Assembly: GCA_963583905.1 (NCBI GenBank)
Contig: OY757317.1
Coordinates: 94,156,722 to 94,220,721 of the forward strand
Direction: 5' to 3'
DNA from: Stenurella melanura
Lineage: Eukaryota > Arthropoda > Insecta > Coleoptera > Cerambycidae
Length of the DNA stretch: 64,000 bases
Part shown: positions 42,178 to 54,005 of the stretch, in pieces
How positions within the stretch are numbered: position 1 is the first letter of the stretch
Layout of the letters: the number at the start of each line of letters is the position of its first letter
Translations under genes and position numbers: made by a program
Notes under the pieces: generated by a model
Told to the model about the DNA's origin: nothing
Database searches by the model: none
Seen by the model: only the letters and a program-made list of their open reading frames with translations

Positions 42178-42510
42178 AAACGTTACACAACGTTTCAACA
42201 TCTTGCGCCAAATTATTTCTCAATGCTAATAATCAGGATCTAGAGGCCCACGTAAGGGAGCGTTGAGTCCCTTCGGAACTTAAAAATAATTAATTGAGTT
42301 CATAGTTTGTATCCAGAACGTCATTTACCTAAGTTTACAGGTAAGCAAAATATATTTAATATCCACTGGATTAAACAATTCCCAAACAGCTTTCCGTTAA
42401 ATTTTATCATCTTGCGTTAAATTAAGTTCCTCAATGATAATAATCAGGATTCTGAGGCCCGTTTTAGGGACTGGCAGCCTTGCTACAAAGCCCTTCGGAG
42501 CACTACCGCC
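42178..42510 (+). repeat. Two-copy direct repeat, period about 205 bp
   Basis: CATCTTGCG...AAATTA, TCCTCAATG, TAATAATCAGGAT, GAGGCCC, then GGGA and CCCTTCGGA occur at about 42,200-42,280 and again at about 42,405-42,505. Confidence 0.65.
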
Positions 42511-43887
42511 CTAGAGCTTACGCAGTGACTCACCGAGAACACCTCGTACGCGTCCTTTTTGGCAGAGTGCATTTCTCAAATCGTATTTAGATTCGGGCTG
42601 GAATGAAATGTACAAACACCTGCTAAATGGTTTATGCTTTTTAGTATTCCGTGAGTTCATAGTGATCCAACGGGGGCCTCAATGACCTTCAAATTGAACG
42701 CAACGCTGAAATTAGCGGTATATACGCACCCGAACCGAACACTCACCATAACAAAATGCGTACTTCCTACGCATTTGCTAATTGTAAACAAAACAATAGT
42801 TAAGTGAACGCTGTTATAATTGTTGGTGGTTTTAAAATAGTGATGATATGGCCGGTACATTGGGAATATTACCATTTAGAACATTAATGTAGATTGCATG
42901 CTTTGAACATGTGTTTCTATGTCCCAAAACAAAATCGCACTGGATATTTTAGGAATTTTAACTTCACGATCTGCTCAGCTACTAATTTCCCTTTTTAATC
43001 GCATGTTGAAAAAAATTATTGCAAAATTTATCGGAAAATCTTAGATCAGATGTCGTCCTTATTGTTAAATGACAAAATAACATTACTTCTTATTTATTCC
43101 TTATTTATCAAGCGACTGTAGTTAATAAATAATAAATAACAGCAGTAATAGCAAAGTATAATATAACTAATTCAGAATGAACTTGAATGTCGATTAGGTA
43201 TAACAACTCTTCAATGATAATTAACAAGTAATATACCAAAATGTCCTCCCATTCCTTCTTCAGCTTCGTGCGCCATTTTGAAAAAATGGCATCCACTTTG
43301 AGGTTTTGCAAGGTATCTTGGTTGTCATTGATTCTGCAATAATGTATGTAGAGTACTAAAATAAATAATAAAAAATTCTCTATATTTTGTATTCCGTCTA
43401 AATGTTTTCCCACCCCCATTTTTCAAATTAAAGTTCACTTGCTTACCAGAGCTAAATTTTTGACAAATTTTGTTGTTTACTGGTGACCAGTACAACATCC
43501 TACTGGAGGTGATGTTTTAAATTAACAGCATAACTGGCTACATTAGTTTAGGCAAAAATTCGCTTAGACATAGCTTTGATGAAACTAACAGGGGACCACC
43601 GAATCCTCCGCCGAGCCTTGCTCTACAATTTGCTAAGGTTACCATAAAAATCCCTTCAATTATTCAGCCACAATACTGAACAAACATAAAAAACACATCT
43701 GAGTCGAATTGAGAATACCCTTTTTACATTTTTTTTTAGTTTGTTAAAAAAAATCCCTAAAAATCTTGTTACTGAAACTTTACCACTGCCATTGAAAGTC
43801 TAGCATTGCCTTAGATTTCGCAATAGCTATACAGCAGCTCTGTTAAAGTGGAAATTGACCCTGACATCTGTCCTGCGTCTGTAGTTA
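42511..43887. other. No gene recognised
   Basis: Small frames only (42,657-42,875 and 43,108-43,419, minus); no motifs. Confidence 0.4.
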
Positions 43888-43943
43888 CCAAGAGGTATTC
43901 CACAGGGATCAGTATTGGGGCCCAAGTTAACAACATGGACTTA
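43888..43943 (+). pseudogene. Reverse transcriptase remnant (PRGIPQGSVLGP)
   Basis: A 12-residue match to the non-LTR reverse transcriptase block R-G-I/V-P-Q-G-S-V-L-G-P. The surrounding sequence is too decayed to extend it. Confidence 0.55.
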
Positions 43944-44049
43944 GAAAACTACATCGTAATAGTTAGCGCGGGACAATGATGCGATTGATAATGTACAATG
44001 TGAGCCAATACACTTAACATGATTATCGCAAGTACCTACTGCTAGGGAT

Positions 44050-44239
44050 AGAGGTGTTTCAATATCTCATGGGCCGCAAAATGCGCAAAAAGGGGAGTTT
44101 CTTCCGCGTTTAACGACTACCTTGTCCGGATAAATTGTACACAATAAATCTGCTATTTTTAAGGAGTGTAAAGTCAACGGGTGAGGAGGTTATGTCTCTG
44201 TGCATATGAAGATCACAGTTGAAATTTTGAAACACCTCT
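44050..44239 (+). mobile_element. 190-bp MITE copy 2
   Basis: TIRs AGAGGTGTTTCAATATCTC and GAAATTTTGAAACACCTCT (17 of 19 matches). The inverse-complement interior matches 40,076-40,315. No target duplication is obvious. Confidence 0.85.
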
Positions 44240-45511
44240 GCTTTCGTGTGAACATCTTTTCAACAAGGAACTTTTGTCTGTCAAATTTAGCAACTTTTTT
44301 ACCCCTCATTTATGTTACATATCCTTAAAAAATCTATTGTTTAAACGTTCGGTATAACCAACTGGGCCGATACATTTTCCTTAATTAAATTTGTTATAAT
44401 ATAAATAACACTGTCCTAGATATCTGATTAGTATTGAAGCGTTAATTCGACAAAATGGCCCTTGAATTATCGACTAACACGCTTACTTAAGTTATTAGTT
44501 ATATTATAGAACAGTTGCTAGATGTTCATAGAAAATGTTCTTCCTACCTACTACTCAGCAGTCGTAATTAACAGTTATATTATAAAATCTGTAAATTGAT
44601 CAATACTTCGGTACCCAATGTTACATGATAAAAAAATTGAAAAACATTGAACCGAAAAATACATTTGATTTTGTTACTTGTTCATTTTTACACTTTACAC
44701 AACGCGACAGGTTTCCTGTTTCACAAGTACCTATGACCCACAGTGAAGAAACAGTAGTTCTTGCTTTTTGGTTGATATTACACAAAATTTTAAAAGTATT
44801 ACTTTGTGTACTGAAAAAGGACATCTTGTGGAGCATGATATTAATGTTTTTTTTTTTTTTAATAAACTACTTTTCTGTTATTACAACATTTTGTTCTAGA
44901 ATTGTAAATAATTGTTAAATACAAATAGAGGAAAAATGATAATTTCTTGTATTTGCATTGATATTACAAAATTTTTTAAGAGGGCCTTCTTTGCAGCCCG
45001 TTCAATGCTCTGTAAAAATGTTTCCGTGATTTTACAGGGTGATTAAAAATTACAGCAGGTCAAATATTAATAATTATGAAAAATAATTGAGAAATAAAAG
45101 ATATTTAATTGTAACCAAGTTTACATAGAGTACTTACAGAGGTACAACTCCCATCAAAATTTGAAAATTTTATCTTCAATACAACGGAAATTATTGGAAA
45201 AACTATTTTTTTTCTGTCTCACTTTAAGATAATGTACTTCTTCAAAGACGCATTTTTGGACTAAGGTAAGTTGAATTATATGAGCCCAATATGAATTCAG
45301 GAATCACAGGTTGCCGTCCGGGATACCCTGTATATTAACTATACCTATACTTCTTTATTAAAATTAATTTATTTATAATCTTTAGCATGTAAAATATGAA
45401 TTTTATTCGGTCCTGCTTTAAAAAATGTAAACAAAAAAAGCATTAAGTTAAGTTTCCCACGTTTCCTACCCAGAAACCAATTTCCCCGCGTTCGTTACAG
45501 GCTTCTTCATA
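44240..45511. other. No gene recognised; two CAGGGTG-type ends
   Basis: TTTACAGGGTGATTAAAAAT at about 45,034 and GGGATACCCTGTATATT at about 45,324 could bound a 290-bp unit, but the inverted match does not extend beyond the terminal bases. The open frame at 44,625-44,918 has no motif. Confidence 0.35.
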
Positions 45512-45631
45512 ATGGCTGTAAAATTAGCTTCCCGAAGCTTCCCCATTTTTGTTTATTTAATTGTTTTACTCGCGACGCATGAATATGCTGAAGCTCGCGC
45601 AGCGTGCGCACCATTTTCTTATGATTTTTGA
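45512..45631 (+). CDS. Short ORF encoding a signal-peptide-like N terminus (39 aa)
   Basis: ATG at 45,512 opens 39 codons. There is a basic start (MAVKLASRSF), a hydrophobic core PIFVYLIVLLA, and a small-residue stretch EYAEARA that would suit signal peptidase cleavage, then CAPFSYDF and TGA at 45,631. TTACAG at about 45,494-45,499 just upstream could be a splice acceptor. It could be a small secreted peptide, the first exon of a secreted protein, or chance. The bases are more GC-rich than the flanks. No homologue is recognised and no downstream exon was found. Confidence 0.35.
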   Translation: MAVKLASRSFPIFVYLIVLLATHEYAEARAACAPFSYDF

Positions 45632-46944
45632 CAAATGAAACAATTACATTTAGTGCAGTACATGAATGAAAATGTTTCAAACAATATTTTTGTACAGTAA
45701 ATATGTTAAATATTTTACAAATGCATGTTGTATTTATAATAACATTATGTATTTCTCTAAATATTTGCAACTTCTTTGTTTAAATTTTTAAGTAAAATAG
45801 ACAAAATGCAATACTTTCTTATTGTTAGAATTTAATACCGAGCTGTAATAATTTCATTTTTTAAGTTTTCTTCACAGACAATATGACATATGGCCATGAA
45901 AAAATGATTATCTTAGCTAGGAAGAAAATTTTTGACTTGGCATTTGACTTCATGAAAGTAATGTTGTTATGACGATACACTGTTATTGATAACATCCGGG
46001 AAAATCGACTTTGTACCCCCGATACTACCTCGACTTTGTGCCAATAAGAACTTTTGATCAGGAGCTCGAAAGGAATAACATATATCGACGCGAGAAAGAT
46101 GCAAATCTTGAATTATTTCCAAGGAAAAACTTCACACAAGTAATGGATCTCACCTACAAAAAATTTACGACGCGAAAAGCTATAAAAACTATATAAAGCA
46201 AAATAGTTCACACCTTAGAAATTAATGGCGAAATTTAAGGATTTACCACGAGATATGACGCGACAGATAATTATAATACAAACAAAATTGTAGGTCATTG
46301 AAACCCGAACAATTAATTATTACACAATGGGCAAACCCAAACATCAAAAATTAGAATTATAACCAAGAGTTAAATATTGTCTAAATTTTAGTTTTTTCCA
46401 CTTTTCTTTTTGGGACCTATTCGTGTCATTTGTAAAAAGCAACCTCTAACTGAACCTTTGGCGTAAAGGTCATAGTCGTGGAGGTTATTTGCCAGTAATA
46501 TACTGGTTAATTGTATTATTTTCTAGATTCCTCGGACGCCACTTAGAAATTTAAATACATGTGGCAGGAAGCCCCAAAAAGAAAATTAGAAGAAAAATTG
46601 TTAAAATATAATACACATATTGTTACGTCATCCAGTAGCGTGCAGGGGAACTTTGATACTTATAAATTAGTAAAGATGGCGACACTGCGCCCATTAGAAG
46701 CCTGTTCAGAACTCATTTCAGGGAGGTGCTAGGTTCTAGAAAAGGCCGGACCATTCAAAAAAGGTTTTCTACTGGTTTTTTGCATTTTTTAAAAACTTTA
46801 TATTTCATCGACTTTCGATATTTTTAATTTATGTATTCGCAAGATTAGCTCCCAGATACGTGGAAATATTCAAAAGTATACTATGTTTTTAAGAACAACA
46901 CTGCCAATTTCAGGCCTATATTGATAATATGCCGTTTTTGCAAA
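45632..46944. other. No gene recognised
   Basis: An open frame at 46,011-46,196 has a protein-like, charged composition (DFVPIRTFDQELERNN), but no match is known to me and no start context is convincing. Confidence 0.35.
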
Positions 46945-47830
46945 GGGTTCAGTATTATTTTGCAAAGAGGCGCTCCACTACCTCCAATCTAATGCGTATA
47001 ACTGAATCCACATCTCAAGCAACTGATCAAAGTAAACACATGGATATAATATAGACAGATTTTTCAAAAGCTATCGATTCCCTCGACCATACTATATTGT
47101 TTCAAAAAATTTCTTGTTTCGGTTTCTCGCGCTCCGGTAGTATTTTTTCAATCTTATATTCTAGATACAAAACAAGATGTAGCTTATAGTGAGTTTAGAA
47201 GTCTGACACATACCTGTCAACATCTGGTGTTCTGCAAGGATCAATTCTCGGGCGTTTGCTTTTTGTCCTATTTATAAATGATATTATGGAAGTTATTCAA
47301 GTTGTTTACTCTATGCCGAAGAGCTTAAACTCTAACTATTAGCTCTATGAGGATTGCAATTTATTACAAAACAGCCTCTCTATACTCTCGAACAAACCTA
47401 ATTGGTGTTTTTATTAACTTTAAATATGTCTAAATGCAAGTATGTGTCTTACACAAAACTAGGACCTATTAACCTTAGAGTATAGATAACGGAGTTCTTC
47501 AAAGACCAGATATTTTCAAGGAAGTTGGAATAAGCTTTGATACAGAAATGTGCTTTTCTGGAATCCATTTTATAAGCCTCGAAAAAGTACAAAAGCGATT
47601 TGTAAAAGTATTGTGATCAGTTACTTTACCACAGTCTGAACTTCTAAATCGATGTTCAATAGTAACACTACAAAATAGGCTGGATTGCTCTTCTCAAGCT
47701 AGTTTTTTGTAATCTAACACATAAGGTTGATTGCCAAGAATTTTATAATAAATTAAAGTTTGTGGGCCATTTAAAATCGTATGAACTTTTTATCAGTTCA
47801 CTTTATGCACCAACTGACTTAATTTTTCTC
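46945..47830 (+). pseudogene. Non-LTR retrotransposon, RT to C-terminal remnant
   Basis: Plus-strand pieces in order: RRSTTSNLMRITESTSQATD (about 46,970), TDFSKAIDSLDHTILFQKIS (about 47,057; the F/Y-D-F-S-K-A-F-D RT block), GVLQGSILGRLLFVLFINDI (about 47,226-47,285), and, after a decayed stretch, VQKRFVKVL and SELLNRCSIVTLQNR with HKVDCQEFYNKLKF (about 47,587-47,765), the usual C-terminal end of jockey/CR1-type LINEs. The YADD block is not legible. Many stops and indels; an old, dead copy. Confidence 0.75.
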
Positions 47831-49263
47831 CTCTGTTTTCAATATGTCAAAGTTACAACAAAAACTGTATGAACTGTACTGAAACCCTTTCATTTCGTAC
47901 CCATATCAGGGGGGTTATGAAGAAACAGACAATCCGTCATCCTGGTCTGTCGCCATCGGATTTAGAATGACGTCACATAGTTTATCGTATTTTACACGTC
48001 AAACCCGGACCTAGATAAAAGCTTTGCTTTAAAAATATTTTTTCGTATATAATTTTATTTTCTGTTTTATATTACAACCACATTTCTCTATTTTCTAGGT
48101 ACCTGTCCTGCTCTGTAAATTAGAAATACCTCTTGAGCAGTTGATGCTACATAAATTCGGAGACTAATTTAATTTTCAATCATCTCCCGTGATGGGTGAT
48201 GCCAATGTTGTTGGCGAAAGGTGTCGGGTTTTGGTCTTTGTGGAAACTACTTCACAGGCAGCATCACAATGGGCGTTCCAGCCTGCTCCAAAACATTGTC
48301 AATAGAGTAACTATCAAAATCTGACTGACAGCGCTTTCATTATTAAGATGAGAAAGTAAGTGATACATTCTGGACCTATACCGTTATCTACGATAATGTC
48401 AATATTAAATAAAGTAAATAGGTAGTTCTCGTAAATAAACTGTTTTATCAGAACAGAAATTTCGAAATGTGACGGATATAATCATAAATTGACGGAAAAT
48501 AACAAATTCGAAAATGCTAATTTTAACTATCCATCAGGAACGACAATTTTTCGTTATTTATAGCCTGTGTTCTGGTATTCTATCAAGATAAAATCTCACG
48601 TTAAAATCTCTACTACGAGCATCTCATTTATAATGCTTTTAGGTCATAATTCATAACATAACAAACACCACGTGTGTACCCTTTTAGCTTTATTTTCGAC
48701 AACAAAACCACGGTAAACAAATTTCTAAGGACGAACACGTGAATGTTTGTAACTTGCGACACCTGTCTAGCGGAGTGTTGGGTCACCGACATTAAAATAC
48801 CTACTCTCTAAACAAAATTATAATTTTTCAACCCATGATAACAAAAACGAAGACAAACGATTGATTTAAATAGGGCGCGTACAAACCCAGTGTCCATTTT
48901 TTAAAACTCTAAAATACGACTTTATCTGCATTATAGAAGTATTATTTTCCAATAGTAAAAGTTATTTGGCCATACAGCAAATTCCATACACCTAATATAT
49001 ATTTATTTTTTTGAAACCAAAAAGGTATTCTTTTGTGTATACTGTTGATCTTACTTCTGATCACAATAACATAATAATAGTCAATTATATCAGTTTGCCT
49101 AATCACTGTCTGCAAAAAAAATTAATCAGATACTTGTATTGTTTCCACCTGTACAAGAAAATCAATGAATCAATTTAAAAAAATAGTACCTCTAGCCCTT
49201 CGTAGGGGTTATTTTGTCGTACTTAGTACGTAACATATGAACATTATGCGAAAAATCGCATAT
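47831..49263. other. No gene recognised
   Basis: A GC-richer block at 48,180-48,310 (GTGATGGGTGATGCCAATG, GGCGAAAGGTGTCGGG) stands out, but no frame or RNA structure is convincing. Confidence 0.35.
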
Positions 49264-49715
49264 TGAATTCCAGCACGGTTTTCTTAACGGAAGATCCACT
49301 TCGACCAATCTTTTTTGTATAACCCAATATAAATCTGATGACAACTCACAAGTCGACGCGATTTACACAGACTTCAATAAAACATTTAACAGTTGATTAG
49401 AGTACTCATGTTCAAAATTTTAAAAACCAGGGTTCTTAAGAAATTTGTTGTTATTTTTTAAATCATATCGTGAAAATAGACATCACCGTATTGAATACTG
49501 TGATCAACGGTCTATGAAATTTGTATCCACTTCGTGTGTGCCCTAGGGTTCCGTATTAAGCCCCATTATTCCACAATAGTTTTATTAATGACATTACAGT
49601 TGACTTGAATGTTAATAGTCTTTTACACGCAGATGATATGAAGTTATAAAATACATTTTTTTACATAAAGTATTGTCTAAATAATCCACTTTTTAGACAA
49701 TTTTTGGAAAACTGT
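49264..49715 (+). pseudogene. Second non-LTR RT remnant
   Basis: EFQHGFLNGRSTSTNLFCIT, QVDAIYTDFNKTFNS, RHHRIEYCDQRSMKFVSTSC, VP*GSVLSP and, one frame over, FINDITVDLNVNSLLHADDM follow the order of LINE reverse transcriptase blocks up to the catalytic ADD (here HADD). It then changes abruptly into the hAT-like remnant at about 49,716. It has several stops and one frameshift. Confidence 0.75.
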
Positions 49716-49797
49716 ATTAGTGGCAAATATAACAACGTTCAGGTGCCGTCGGAAACGACACTTAGAAGAAAATATTTGTCAACGGAGTATGATAATG

Positions 49798-50077
49798 AAA
49801 CATATTCTTTATAGGATTTTGCACGGAAAGCGGAAAGAAAAACTATATGTAAAAATATTAATGAAATCTTTGCGCTCTTTCGATAACCTGACTTTTGGTT
49901 ATGCTAAGCTATTAATGAAATCTTTGCACTCAAAGATTTCATTAATATTTTTACGTACAGTTTTTCTTTTAGTTCTCATAGATAGTTTTTTTTCCGCTGT
50001 TTGCAAAATCCTATAAAGAATATGTTTCATTCCTATAAGCAAACAAATAATAAATAATTCACTTTTAAATATGATAT
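49798..50077. mobile_element. Penelope-like terminal fragment, inverted-repeat form, 14-bp duplication
   Basis: Flanked by GGAGTATGATAATG at 49,784-49,797 and 50,078-50,091. The insert is largely a hairpin: ATTCTTTATAGGATTTTGC at its left returns inverted as GCAAAATCCTATAAAGAAT near 50,000-50,025. The tail (AAGCAAACAAATAATAAATA) is shared with 54,312-54,378 and, inverted, with 27,721-27,760 next to the Penelope-like coding end. Confidence 0.8.
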
Positions 50078-50168
50078 GGAGTATGATAATGTTAGACAAA
50101 AAATGTCTTCTGTGCTTACTGGGAAATACATCTGGGTTAGTGTAGACGGAACCACCAGTGCTTCTAAT

Positions 50169-50583
50169 AGCAGCATTTACACGGGAGAGATTAACCGCGT
50201 TATTGAGGAACGTGCGATAATGCATAGGAATGAATGCGCGCAAATTTAGACGCGTAAAACCGCCCGCCGAAAAACTTGAAAATTACGTCTTGCTCGAGTC
50301 GCGCGGTTAAGTATGTGTAAAAATGGATTGCGCGAGCAAAAGTGCCTGGGTAATTGAATAACTGCGTTCAATCACTCGCTATTAGCTCGGCGTGTGGAAT
50401 TTGTGAAATTTACTCGCTTTTTTCAAAACAGAGAATTAGCGCGCTTTCCTTTGAACAAGCATGCAACAAATCATTCTTTTAAACCTGTCATTTGCAACCG
50501 CATTTACACGAAAGGTTATACGCGCACGATTGAATGGGCATTTCCAAATTCGCGCGGTTAAAACTTCTCGTGTAAAGGCCGCT
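50169..50583. mobile_element. 415-bp MITE with AAT duplication
   Basis: The ends AGCAGCATTTACACGGGAGA and CTTCTCGTGTAAAGGCCGCT are inverted repeats, with TTAACCGCG further in on both sides, flanked by AAT (50,166 and 50,584; TAAT is also possible). A second GCATTTACACGAAAGG lies internally at about 50,502. It is notably GC-rich (GCGCG motifs). The 3-bp duplication suits PIF/Harbinger-type elements. Confidence 0.85.
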
Positions 50584-50673
50584 AATGAGAAGGTAGCAAA
50601 TGCTTTAGTGGGTGCCTTGGAGAAAATTTGTTCGGTGCGTGGACACTTGATCGCTTCTAAACATGTCAGTTAA

Positions 50674-51779
50674 TTGGCTAGAAAGAAGAATGTTTCCTTA
50701 TCTATAAGAAATTCATATTATTGTTGTACATTTTATCACAGAACTCTAAACTCATCGTGATAAGACCACTACTTTTTTAAAACGTAAATATAAACATTCC
50801 CAGAAAGTTATGGGTGTAAATAAAAGTACTAGACACCCTTAACTGTAGAGAAATTTTACGTTTGCAGCTAAATTGAGTCTTTATTACATCTCAGATGTAT
50901 GATTCACTATTAAAAGGTCATTCTTCTTATTTTAAATAAGCTGTTGTTTCTTAAATAAAATACGATTACTATACTTCCAATCCACTACGTGGATGTGGAA
51001 ATAAAATTATGCATCTGAAGTCTAAATTTCTATCAGAATAATCTCTACACGTATTTAAAGACGAGAACCCTGTATTTTATGAACTTATACAAAAACACAG
51101 GCACACATACTACCAATTTTTTTACTACATATATAAACATCTGTTCAGTAGTTGTTGGCTAAAAAATTAAGTGTTTGATTTTTTGCCTTACAAATATACG
51201 AGAAATATTCTATTGTAGATATTAACTTAATATCACGCGAAGAAAAAACATCCATCATACGCTTGATATACGTCTCGCCACAAGAGAGAATATCAAGGCA
51301 ATTCTTTATATACAAGAGACATAGAAAAAATAAAAAGGAGGCCATTTAAAAAGTCCATATTGTTGGGGAGACGTATTGTATTATGTGCAGAATATAATTC
51401 GGCATGTTTTTTTAAAAATAAATAACCTAGTATTTGAGAACACGGCAATGCCTACTCCATTTAAAAGACGGGAGAGTTTGTAGATAATTTCCACGACATC
51501 TCATGATTAACAAGAAATATTGTAACATTTTCCTCAAATAGTGATTTAAACACTACAATAATTATTTGTAGTTATTCTAACCCTATACCCACAAAAGTTT
51601 GATATTTACTTAATTTTTTTTCTTCTTCAACAATTCTTTGGAACTTCCTACCACATGTATTTTTTCTTTTTAAGCGGTGCTCGGGGAATCTACAAAATAT
51701 CACAATTAACCAGTATGTTACTGGTAAATCACCTCTACGCCTGTGACTTTTACGTCAAAGGATCAGTTAGAGCTTGCTT
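50674..51779. other. No gene recognised; isolated hairpin-family end
   Basis: CTTCCAATCCACTACGTGGA followed by TGTGGAA at 50,974-51,000 is the 3' hairpin of the family described at 3,859-4,920, here without its array. Confidence 0.5.
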
Positions 51780-52272
51780 TGTTTAAATAAATAACACAGA
51801 TAAGTATAAAAACTTGAAATTATATATTTCGCCGACGTTTCGGAAATCTAACCCGTTTTCTTTTCAAGGCTTTTTGAAAAATCTTTTTTGCTGTGTATGA
51901 TAAATATACAGCTCTAAGAATGTTTGTTATATTCAATATCCATAGATACTTAACTATTTACCTAGAACTGTTGATACAGTTAACAGTTTTTTTTAGTTTT
52001 TATACAATGTTAAGTTTGTGCAGTTCTTCTTTTAACATTGGCAACCAAGTTGTACAGACATCTAGGGAACAGTTCGACACGCATCTATCTTCATTCAATA
52101 ATATTATCGCTGATTCTTTAATTTTTTCTTTTTTTGCTATCTGCCTCTTTTGTTAAAATTTTTGCCGAGTCCCAGTTTATTCTATGTCCGTTCTCCCAGG
52201 CGTCTTCGCAGATCTTGGACCTCTGAATTTCATTTTTTCTGATATAATTTTGACGTTCGCTCAATCTTACAT
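51780..52272 (-). pseudogene. Penelope-like element, second 3' end, minus strand
   Basis: Inverted counterpart of 27,395-27,720: on the minus strand CGAACGTCAAAATTATATCA, GGAGAACGGACATAGAATAA and the tail to TGAATATAACAAAC. It extends further 3' with CCGAAACGTCGGCGAAATAT (about 51,850-51,831), a motif typical of the non-coding end of Penelope-like elements. The coding part is broken. Its upstream side is cut by the MITE starting at 52,273. Confidence 0.65.
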
Positions 52273-52893
52273 TAACAACCGGTTTTACAATCGCAAGTTA
52301 ACTTTCATGTTAGTTGACTTTTACTTGCAGGTTAACTATAACTTTACCGACACTTGCGTTTTTCAATATAAAGTTAAGTGATGATTTGTAAACGAGAGGT
52401 TATGAATAAAATTTGTAATGTTGGTACTGGAAAAATGGGTAATATACATAAAATGTATGAATTTTGGTCAAAGTCACGTCACCTGCTATCAAATATAAAT
52501 GTCAGAAGCAATTTATGAGTTAGAGGTCTATAACTAAGTAAGTAGATAGTATTTAGTTTCGATCTATTTAAAATATCTCTTCCATCGTATTCTTCGAAAA
52601 AGTTAGGTCTATACAGGATTACCTTGGCTCCTCATCACTGCTATATGCATTTTCTTCGTACATATATTTTAGGCAAAATATTCAAAAATTATTTCGTGAC
52701 AGTTATTTTATAGGTTATAAATTGCCAGTAAACTGCCAACTTCTAGTTTACCCACACCTCATCTGCTAGTAAAGTTAACTACTAGATAACTACAACATCG
52801 AAAATGACCAGCTATTGTAAAACCCAATTTCTATAATAACCTGAAAGTTAACTCTGACTGGAAGTTAACTAGCGATTGTAAAACCGGCTGTTA
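52273..52893. mobile_element. 621-bp MITE with GTTAACT subterminal repeats
   Basis: TIR TAACAACCGGTTTTACAATC (left), with right end GATTGTAAAACCGGCTGTTA. GTTAACT or AGTTAAC motifs repeat near both ends (about 52,297-52,380 and 52,760-52,872). No duplication found and no coding capacity. Confidence 0.85.
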
Positions 52894-52969
52894 GAGGTCT
52901 GGTCTGGTCTCGCTCATATAATATACGGTTACGTGTTTTCCACCTTCTAGGAAACACCCTGTATGAATC

Positions 52970-53318
52970 CGTGGGTTCTAAATAATTTTAACAAGGGGTA
53001 AACCACTAACACTTTATTTAATAATTTACTGATTTCAAAATACTTCTTAATTAACCAAAATAACCTTTACACTTTGTTTACTTTATATTTCACCTCACTT
53101 TTTCGCTGCCAAATTTCACTTTAATAAAACTTCTCCCTCTGCGCCGGTAATTGCGCCTTATATACTCTGCCTCTAGATCCATCCAGAACAACAGTCAAGA
53201 ATCTTCTCTCACCACACTCTAGAAAACTCTATCTCTTTCTAGAAGTTCCCAGTCACTATTAGTAGGCATAGGCGTATCAATCTCCAGTTTCAAGGGGGTG
53301 TAATACATAACAATACAA
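52970..53318 (-). repeat. Probable solo LTR with heat-shock-like promoter
   Basis: Minus-strand order: TGTTATGTATTACACCCC (about 53,312), two CTAGAA clusters including TTCTAGAAGTTC read on the plus strand (53,237-53,248) and TCTAGAA (53,218), a TATATAAG box (53,165-53,158), an initiator region GGCGCAGAGGGAGAAG, and an AATAAA (about 53,029-53,024). This is the order of an LTR U3-R-U5. Alternating TTC/GAA blocks resemble heat-shock elements. No internal retroviral-type genes flank it. Exact ends and duplication are not defined. Confidence 0.45.
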
Positions 53319-54005
53319 TTATCTACTCATATTAGATTACATATTAATTACTCAAGGTGTAATACCTAGTATCTATAAACAAATACCGTGATTTATTATA
53401 AACACCTAGTGATTTAATTTTACACCAATCACCTGTATCTTCATGCCTAGCCTGGTCCATTATTGAGGGGAGATATGAGGAGGTGATTTGACACGTTTGA
53501 ATAGTTTGGACGTTGTCAAACTATTATATTAATATTTATTGTTATAATCGTAGATAAAGTATAGTATTCAAATTGCAATAATGGTAATAAAACACTTGAT
53601 GATTTACAGCACTCGCCTACAGCTCGTGCTCCAAACTTCACCTTCGTGAGTAATTACTTACATTATCGCTTGTTAAATAATATACTATTATCTAACTTCA
53701 TCTGTTTGTATGTTAGTTAGTATATGTTTAGGTCAACTCTTGCAATCAAAATTTCGACTAGGTGCAATTTTTTCCAAAATGTTATTACGCTAAATTTGGA
53801 TCTCTTAATTGTCATTAATTACTTTCTATTACTAACAGTTGTAAATGTGGATACTTACTGTATTTCTTTAATACGCTTTTACTAATTTGACCTGTTAACT
53901 TTACAACTTTGTATGTAAGAAATCTTGCTACTCAATTTTCACCCATTTCCAGATGTCGCATTGACTTGAAATTTGGCATGTGTATATGGTTTACATGACA
54001 ATACA
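53319..54005. other. No gene recognised
   Basis: AT-rich sequence without a notable pattern. Confidence 0.35.

Larger units (their letters stand above)
49716..50673 (+). pseudogene. Third hAT/CGGBP1-like transposase remnant, twice interrupted
   Basis: The coding frame KYNNVQVPSETTLRRKYLST (about 49,725-49,783) is broken by a 280-bp insertion. It resumes in frame as NVRQKMSSVLTGKYIWVSVD (50,088-50,150) and GTTSASN, is broken again by a 415-bp MITE, and resumes in frame as EKVANALVGALEKIC and HLIASK (50,587-50,665). The order (KY...VPSE-TLR, KIWVSIDETT, ANV-VG-L) is that of BED/CGGBP1-type hAT proteins, the same group as the copies at 0-1.4 and 14.2-15.5 kb but a different lineage. The expected acidic residue of DET is here DGT. 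Confidence 0.75.

Noticed and set aside
44625..44918. 97-codon open frame
   Set aside because: AT-rich, no motif, and an antisense frame of similar length; no support.
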